Origin: Hyphomicrobiales bacterium
GTDB lineage: Bacteria > Pseudomonadota > Alphaproteobacteria > Rhizobiales > Aestuariivirgaceae
Reading direction: 5' to 3'
Assembly: GCA_025362535.1 (NCBI GenBank)
Contig: JANYGE010000137.1
Coordinates: 1-11,074 of the forward strand
DNA length: 11,074 nt
Part shown: positions 7,674 through 11,074 of the stretch, piece by piece
Layout: every line of letters begins with the position of its first letter
How positions within the stretch are numbered: position 1 is the first letter of the stretch
The notes under the pieces: model-generated
Seen by the model: the letters and a program-made list of their open reading frames with translations, nothing else
What the model was told of the DNA's origin: nothing
The model's database searches: none
Position numbers and translations under genes: made by a program

Positions 7674-9247
7674 GCGTGAATTTCCTTGATCGTTTCGGCT
7701 TTCATTGCAGGTGTTCGTTCCAAAGCATAATTCAAATTGAACGCCGATGATGCCATAAATACAGGCGACCCATCAAGATCATGCGCAATGGACGAGCGGT
7801 TGGCATCTTGAAAGCCATCCATGGTTTTGGAATCATTACATGAAATCCAGCGCAGAATTTCAAAGCGCGTGGTCTCAAATTCCACTGGAACCGTATATTC
7901 ATTCTTGAGGCGGTCCGCCAAAACATCAAGCTGCAAAGCCCCCACCACACCCACAATTGCCCCCGATCCATCAATCGGTGTGAACAATTGCACCACGCCT
8001 TCTTCGGCCAATTCTTCCAGTGCAGATTTCAATTTCTTGGCCTTCATCGGATCACCAAGGCGAACGCGCCGCAAAATTTCAGGCGCAAAACTCGGCACGC
8101 CTGTAAACACCAAGTCCTCACCTTCTGTTAGCGTATCACCAATGCGCAAAACCCCATGATTGGGAATTCCGACCACATCACCAGCAAAAGCTTCTTCAGC
8201 CAGAGAGCGATCTTGAGCAAAGAAAAATTGTGGCGCATTGAGTGCGAGACTTTTACCCGTGCGCACAATTTTCACCCGCATGCCACGCGTAAGCTTGCCA
8301 GAGGCTACCCGCATAAAGGCAATCCTGTCGCGGTGGTTCGGGTCCATATTGGCTTGAATTTTAAACACAACACCGGTGAGCTTTTCTTCTGTAGCCTTTA
8401 CTACGCGTTGGCGCGCCTTCTGGTCACGCGGAGGAGGCGCATAGGCAATGAGAGAATCAAGCAGATCACGCACGCCAAAGTTTTTCAACGCCGATCCAAA
8501 ATAAACTGGCGAGAGATGACCTTCGAGAAAAGCTTGATGGTCAAATTTTTGCCCAGCCATTTGCTGCAACGCCAATTCATCCCGAAATTGTGCAGCGCCA
8601 GCGGGCGACAAAAGCCTATCAATCAATTTATCTTCCGGGCCAGATACAACTTGGCCTTCAGGGTCTTCATCAATGCGGCGCACACGGGGGCTTATCAGAT
8701 CATAAGTGCCAACAAATGTTTTACCAATGCCGATAGGCCACACCATAGGCACAATGGTGAGCGCCAATCCTTTTTCTATCTCGTCAAGCAAATCTAAAGG
8801 CTCGCGCGCTTCGCGGTCGAACTTGTTGATGAACGTGACAATGGGAATATCGCGCAAGCGGCAAATTTCAAAAAGCTTGCGTGTGCGGTCTTCAATGCCC
8901 TTGGCTCCGTCTATCACCATCACCGCGGCGTCAACAGCGGTCAGCGTACGGTAAGTATCCTCTGAGAAGTCTTCATGGCCTGGCGTATCAAGCAAATTAA
9001 ACACACAATTATTATATTCAAACGTCATCACCGAGGTGACCACGGAAATGCCACGCGCCCGCTCAATCGACATCCAGTCCGAGCGTGTACGCCGCCGATC
9101 ACCCTTGGCCCGCACTTGTCCCGCCAGCTGAATGGCACCGCCAAACAGCAAGAGTTTTTCCGTCAGCGTGGTTTTACCAGCGTCGGGATGTGAAATAATA
9201 GCAAATGTGCGCCGTCTGGCGGCTTCAGTTTCAATATCAAGGGCCAT
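7670..9247 (-). CDS. prfC: Peptide chain release factor 3 (RF3)
   Basis: A 525-residue translational GTPase that in characterised bacteria removes RF1/RF2 from the ribosome after peptide release and contributes to quality control. G-domain motifs are complete: G1 SHPDAGKTTLTEK at about 19-31, RGISV (G2 region) at 65-69, G3 DTPGHEDF at 87-94, and G4 NKFD at 141-144. The RF3-typical segments RRRTRSDWMSIE (51-62) and, near the C-terminus, VGALQLDVLADRLKNEY separate it from EF-G and LepA. Length agrees with E. coli RF3 (529). The start is well supported by AGGAGG eight bases or so before the ATG. It is first of a two-gene minus-strand unit with the DUF599 gene, overlapping it by four bases, and is divergent from glk. 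A hairpin spans its start codon (see separate entry). No truncation or motif loss. Confidence 0.97.
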   Translation of the reverse strand: MALDIETEAARRRTFAIISHPDAGKTTLTEKLLLFGGAIQLAGQVRAKGDRRRTRSDWMSIERARGISVVTSVMTFEYNNCVFNLLDTPGHEDFSEDTYRTLTAVDAAVMVIDGAKGIEDRTRKLFEICRLRDIPIVTFINKFDREAREPLDLLDEIEKGLALTIVPMVWPIGIGKTFVGTYDLISPRVRRIDEDPEGQVVSGPEDKLIDRLLSPAGAAQFRDELALQQMAGQKFDHQAFLEGHLSPVYFGSALKNFGVRDLLDSLIAYAPPPRDQKARQRVVKATEEKLTGVVFKIQANMDPNHRDRIAFMRVASGKLTRGMRVKIVRTGKSLALNAPQFFFAQDRSLAEEAFAGDVVGIPNHGVLRIGDTLTEGEDLVFTGVPSFAPEILRRVRLGDPMKAKKLKSALEELAEEGVVQLFTPIDGSGAIVGVVGALQLDVLADRLKNEYTVPVEFETTRFEILRWISCNDSKTMDGFQDANRSSIAHDLDGSPVFMASSAFNLNYALERTPAMKAETIKEIHA

Positions 9248-9258
9248 AATAAGGCCCT
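9240..9258 (-). promoter_or_regulatory. Hairpin covering the prfC ribosome binding site edge and start codon
   Basis: On the minus-strand mRNA, AGGGCC and GGCCCT form a perfect six-pair stem around the loop UUAUUAU. The 5' arm overlaps the 3' side of the AGGAGG Shine-Dalgarno sequence. The AU of the start codon is in the loop, and its G begins the 3' arm. Folding would hide part of the initiation region. It is not a terminator, as no U tract follows. Function as a translational control is inference. Confidence 0.4.
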
Positions 9259-9332
9259 CCTACAAGTAACTTCGCTCACAGTCCAGCCGAACAGTTGCCC
9301 TTTTTTGCCGCTTGTGGCAGTGACAAATCATC
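9248..9332. promoter_or_regulatory. Divergent intergenic region between prfC and glk
   Basis: These 85 bases must hold the start signals of prfC (minus) and glk (plus). On the minus side AGGAGG lies shortly before the prfC ATG. On the plus side a run of six T at 9301-9306 is followed by two overlapping symmetric elements, TGCC-N6-GGCA (9306-9319) and TTGT-N7-ACAA (9312-9326). I see no convincing -35/-10 pair for either gene, and no good Shine-Dalgarno sequence before glk. Confidence 0.5.
9312..9326. promoter_or_regulatory. TTGT-N7-ACAA element just upstream of glk, HexR-like operator candidate
   Basis: TTGT (9312-9315) and ACAA (9323-9326) are reverse complements with seven bases between, and end six bases before the glk ATG. 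The published operator of the Pseudomonas putida HexR repressor, which controls zwf, edd and glk genes, is TTGT-N7/8-ACAA. The match here is exact for the core, but the inner bases lack the AT-rich symmetry of extended HexR sites, and no such element is present before zwf. The assignment is therefore tentative. Confidence 0.35.
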
Positions 9333-10274
9333 ATGACAAAACTTTCTCTCGTTGGCGATATTGGCGGCACAAATTCGAGGTTCGGGCTGGTGGAACAGGG
9401 CTCCATGGTCGTGAATCATGTGGAGGCTCAAAAGAACGATAATTTTACGTCCCTGGAAGCGTCAGTTTCGCATTACTTAAAGCAGCTCGGCGTCACCTCT
9501 TTGCATGCCGCCGCAATTGCTGTAGCGGCCCCAGTTGATCGTGAAGTGATTACACTGACCAATCGTGATTGGACCTTCAGCGCCAACTCTTTGAAGGCGG
9601 CAACCAATGCCTCCTCATTTCGCCTTCTCAATGATTTTGAAGCCTTGGCCTATTCGCTGCCGCATATTGCTGAAGCTGATCTTGTTCAAATCGGAGGTGT
9701 TAAATCTGAAACGCCGCATGTAAAAATTGTCCTTGGCCCCGGCACGGGTCTGGGCATGTCAATCCTTGCGCCAATCAAACCCAAAGGTTGGATGGCGCTG
9801 CCCTGTGAGCCTGGCCACATTACGCTGCCTATAGAATCCCAAGATGAATATAATTGGCGTGATTTGATGCGTGAGCCCGGTGAGATTTTTACAACCGAGC
9901 AGGCAATCAGCGGCGGCGGCCTTTATCTGATGTACAAAACAATTGCGCCAACTGGAAAACTTGAAACCCCCGAATCGGTGATGCAAGCCGCTCTCGCTGG
10001 CCATGATGCTGATGCTCTAAAAGTGTTAGATCAGTTTATCGTTTGGTTGGCGCGCATCGCTGGTGATGCCGCAATGATTTTGCAGGCGCGGGGTGGGGTC
10101 TATCTCGCAGGCGGCATTGCACCCGCGTTAGTTGATCAACTCAAAAGTGGAAAATTTAGATCTGTCTTTGAGAACAAAGGCAAGATGAGCCATGTGATGA
10201 TGCCTATCCCGATTTACATTATCACCGACAAGTTCCCAGCCTTCAAAGGCTGTGCGGCGGCGCTGCCAGCATGA
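9333..10274 (+). CDS. glk: Glucokinase (bacterial Glk family)
   Basis: A 313-residue cytoplasmic kinase phosphorylating glucose with ATP to give glucose-6-phosphate, the substrate of Zwf encoded upstream. The N-terminal phosphate-binding motif GDIGGTNSRFGL lies at 8-19. LLNDFEA at 98-104 supplies the expected catalytic aspartate D101. LGPGTGLG at 134-141 and the sugar-binding CEPGH at 158-162 follow. YLAGGIAP near the C-terminus is the adenosine-site motif. Length fits the family (about 320). It belongs to the proteobacterial glucokinase group rather than the ROK kinases, since no CXCGXXGC zinc motif is seen. The ATG at 9333 has no strong Shine-Dalgarno sequence. It is separated from the Entner-Doudoroff operon by the opposite-strand prfC unit, whereas in some relatives glk sits inside that operon. 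Its stop overlaps the pncA start by four bases. Confidence 0.95.
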   Translation: MTKLSLVGDIGGTNSRFGLVEQGSMVVNHVEAQKNDNFTSLEASVSHYLKQLGVTSLHAAAIAVAAPVDREVITLTNRDWTFSANSLKAATNASSFRLLNDFEALAYSLPHIAEADLVQIGGVKSETPHVKIVLGPGTGLGMSILAPIKPKGWMALPCEPGHITLPIESQDEYNWRDLMREPGEIFTTEQAISGGGLYLMYKTIAPTGKLETPESVMQAALAGHDADALKVLDQFIVWLARIAGDAAMILQARGGVYLAGGIAPALVDQLKSGKFRSVFENKGKMSHVMMPIPIYIITDKFPAFKGCAAALPA

Positions 10275-10867
10275 CATCTGCTCTCATCATCGTTGATGTT
10301 CAAAATGATTTCTGTCCTGGCGGAAACTTGGCGGTGAAGGGTGGCGATGAGATTGTCCCATTGATCAATGCGCTTGCCCGTCAATATAAGGATGTAATTC
10401 TGACCCAGGATTGGCACCCCGAGGGCCATTCCTCATTTGCGTCGCAACACAGTGGCCATGCGCCCTTCACCCAAATTGAAATGCCTTATGGGCCGCAAAC
10501 CTTGTGGCCGGATCATTGCATCATTGGCAGCGAAGGAGCTGAGTTTCATAAAGACTTAGATGTGCCCCACGCAGAGCTCATCATCCGTAAAGGGTTTCGG
10601 AAAACCATTGATAGCTATTCCGCTTTTTTTGAAAACGATCACAAAACCCCAACAGGTCTTGGCGGTTATTTGAAAGAGCGTGGTTTCAAAAAACTGACCC
10701 TTGTTGGTTTGGCCTTTGATTATTGCGTGCGCTATTCGGCAGAAGATGCAAAAATGCTGGGCTTTGAAACTGAAGTGATCGAGCGTGCAACGCGTGCTAT
10801 TGATTTAGGTGGCACAGCCGCTCTCACCTGCACGTCATTCCAACAGCGCGGCATCAAACTTATATGA
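10271..10867 (+). CDS. pncA: Nicotinamidase (pyrazinamidase), isochorismatase superfamily
   Basis: A 198-residue cytoplasmic amidase that hydrolyses nicotinamide to nicotinate and ammonia for NAD salvage through the Preiss-Handler route. The catalytic triad is visible as D9 (IVDVQNDF), K107 (IRKGFRK) and C152 (AFDYCVRYSA). Metal ligands expected from E. coli PncA are present in TQDWHPEGHSSF (D47, H49) and WPDHC (H82). Length is slightly shorter than E. coli PncA (about 213). The start is taken at the ATG overlapping the glk stop (ATGA), so the two genes are probably expressed together. Because NAD(P) is the cofactor of Zwf, a link between glucose use and cofactor supply is plausible but inferred. 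The stop codon overlaps a possible micro-ORF. Confidence 0.95.
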   Translation: MTSALIIVDVQNDFCPGGNLAVKGGDEIVPLINALARQYKDVILTQDWHPEGHSSFASQHSGHAPFTQIEMPYGPQTLWPDHCIIGSEGAEFHKDLDVPHAELIIRKGFRKTIDSYSAFFENDHKTPTGLGGYLKERGFKKLTLVGLAFDYCVRYSAEDAKMLGFETEVIERATRAIDLGGTAALTCTSFQQRGIKLI

Positions 10868-10941
10868 CATTGGTATCTGCTCCAGCACCGCGAGTTTCAA
10901 TTCCCATTTGTGGCCAAGTTGAAGGTGAGATTGTGGTCTGA
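10864..10941 (+). CDS. Possible 25-residue micro-ORF bridging pncA and the transporter gene
   Basis: An ATG at 10864 overlaps the pncA stop by four bases (ATGA), and the frame closes with TGA at 10939-10941, sharing one base with the next ATG (TGATG). The peptide begins MTLVSAPAPRVSIPICGQVE and has no recognisable domain, signal peptide or membrane segment. There is no good Shine-Dalgarno sequence, so it would rely on ribosomes finishing pncA. It may encode a small protein, serve only to carry ribosomes to the transporter gene, or be a chance reading frame. No homology is claimed. Confidence 0.3.
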   Translation: MTLVSAPAPRVSIPICGQVEGEIVV

Positions 10942-11074
10942 TGGCACCACGCATCAAAGGCATCGCACTCATGGCCCTTGCCATATTTGCATTCTCGATT
11001 TTGGATGCTTCTGCCAAACAGGCGATGCTCAGTGTTCCGGCGCAAGTCGCTATGTTCTTTCGCTATACGATCGC
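10941..11074 (+). CDS. EamA/DMT-superfamily transporter, N-terminal 44 residues (3' end outside window)
   Basis: The reading frame opens at the ATG at 10941 and is still open at the right edge. The visible protein has a short basic start (MAPRIKG) followed by a hydrophobic helix, IALMALAIFAFSILDASAKQ. Then comes VPAQVAMFFRYTI. A first helix with F-S-x-x-D-A-x-A-K followed by a P-x-x-x-FFRY stretch is typical of drug/metabolite transporter (EamA, ten-helix) proteins of the inner membrane. Substrate cannot be inferred. GAAGGTGAG at 10921-10929 is a plausible ribosome binding site, about 11 bases upstream. An in-frame ATG at 10971 is an alternative but would cut off the start of the first helix. 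It is on the same strand as glk-pncA, 73 bases after pncA, and linked to it by the micro-ORF. Confidence 0.72.
   Translation, partial: MAPRIKGIALMALAIFAFSILDASAKQAMLSVPAQVAMFFRYTI

Noticed and set aside
8156..8797. 213-codon open frame on the plus strand opposite prfC
   Set aside because: It lies wholly antisense to a gene with complete RF3 motifs, its translation has no recognisable domain and an odd composition, and no ribosome binding site precedes it. It is a shadow frame.
9301..9306. Run of six T upstream of glk as a terminator tail
   Set aside because: No stable stem precedes the T run on the plus strand, and no plus-strand gene ends nearby that would need it.
10835..11017. 60-codon minus-strand frame across the pncA-transporter junction
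   Set aside because: It opposes the end of pncA and the membrane helix of the transporter gene, both well supported, and shows no domain of its own.

Overview
The window reads as a compact chromosomal segment from an alphaproteobacterium, probably a member of Hyphomicrobiales. That placement is an inference. It rests on the rhizobial-type fructokinase (a GGSIYNTA N-terminal motif and a GANPPWA C-terminus that I recall from Rhizobium Frk), on the zwf-pgl-edd order, and on the roughly balanced base composition judged by eye. No phage, insertion sequence, CRISPR array, tRNA or rRNA was seen. The genes look vertically inherited and intact.

Layout: positions 1-2218 (minus strand) carry frk (fructokinase) followed by hrpB (DEAH-type RNA helicase), which runs off the left edge. 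A 143-base divergent control region (2219-2361) with three inverted repeats separates frk from zwf. Positions 2362-6955 (plus strand) hold zwf-pgl-edd-eda, a complete Entner-Doudoroff route from glucose-6-phosphate to pyruvate and glyceraldehyde-3-phosphate, with overlapping or abutting genes. Positions 6957-9247 (minus strand) hold prfC (release factor RF3) and a DUF599 membrane protein. These genes meet eda tail to tail with one base between stop codons. An 85-base divergent region (9248-9332) then leads to glk (glucokinase), pncA (nicotinamidase), a possible 25-codon micro-ORF and the start of an EamA/DMT-type transporter that runs off the right edge.

Function as a whole: frk and glk phosphorylate the incoming hexoses fructose and glucose. 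Glucose-6-phosphate enters Zwf directly, and fructose-6-phosphate does so after isomerisation. Zwf, Pgl, Edd and Eda then complete the pathway. PncA salvages nicotinamide for NAD(P), the cofactor that Zwf reduces, although a functional link is only inferred. HrpB, RF3 and the DUF599 protein have no evident connection to sugar metabolism.

The gene content is ordinary central metabolism and I do not see an undescribed defence or mobile system. The points that merit a second look are the cis-regulatory structures (inverted repeats before zwf/frk, a TTGT-N7-ACAA element just before glk, a hairpin over the prfC start), the pncA-glk coupling, and the micro-ORF that exactly bridges pncA and the transporter gene.
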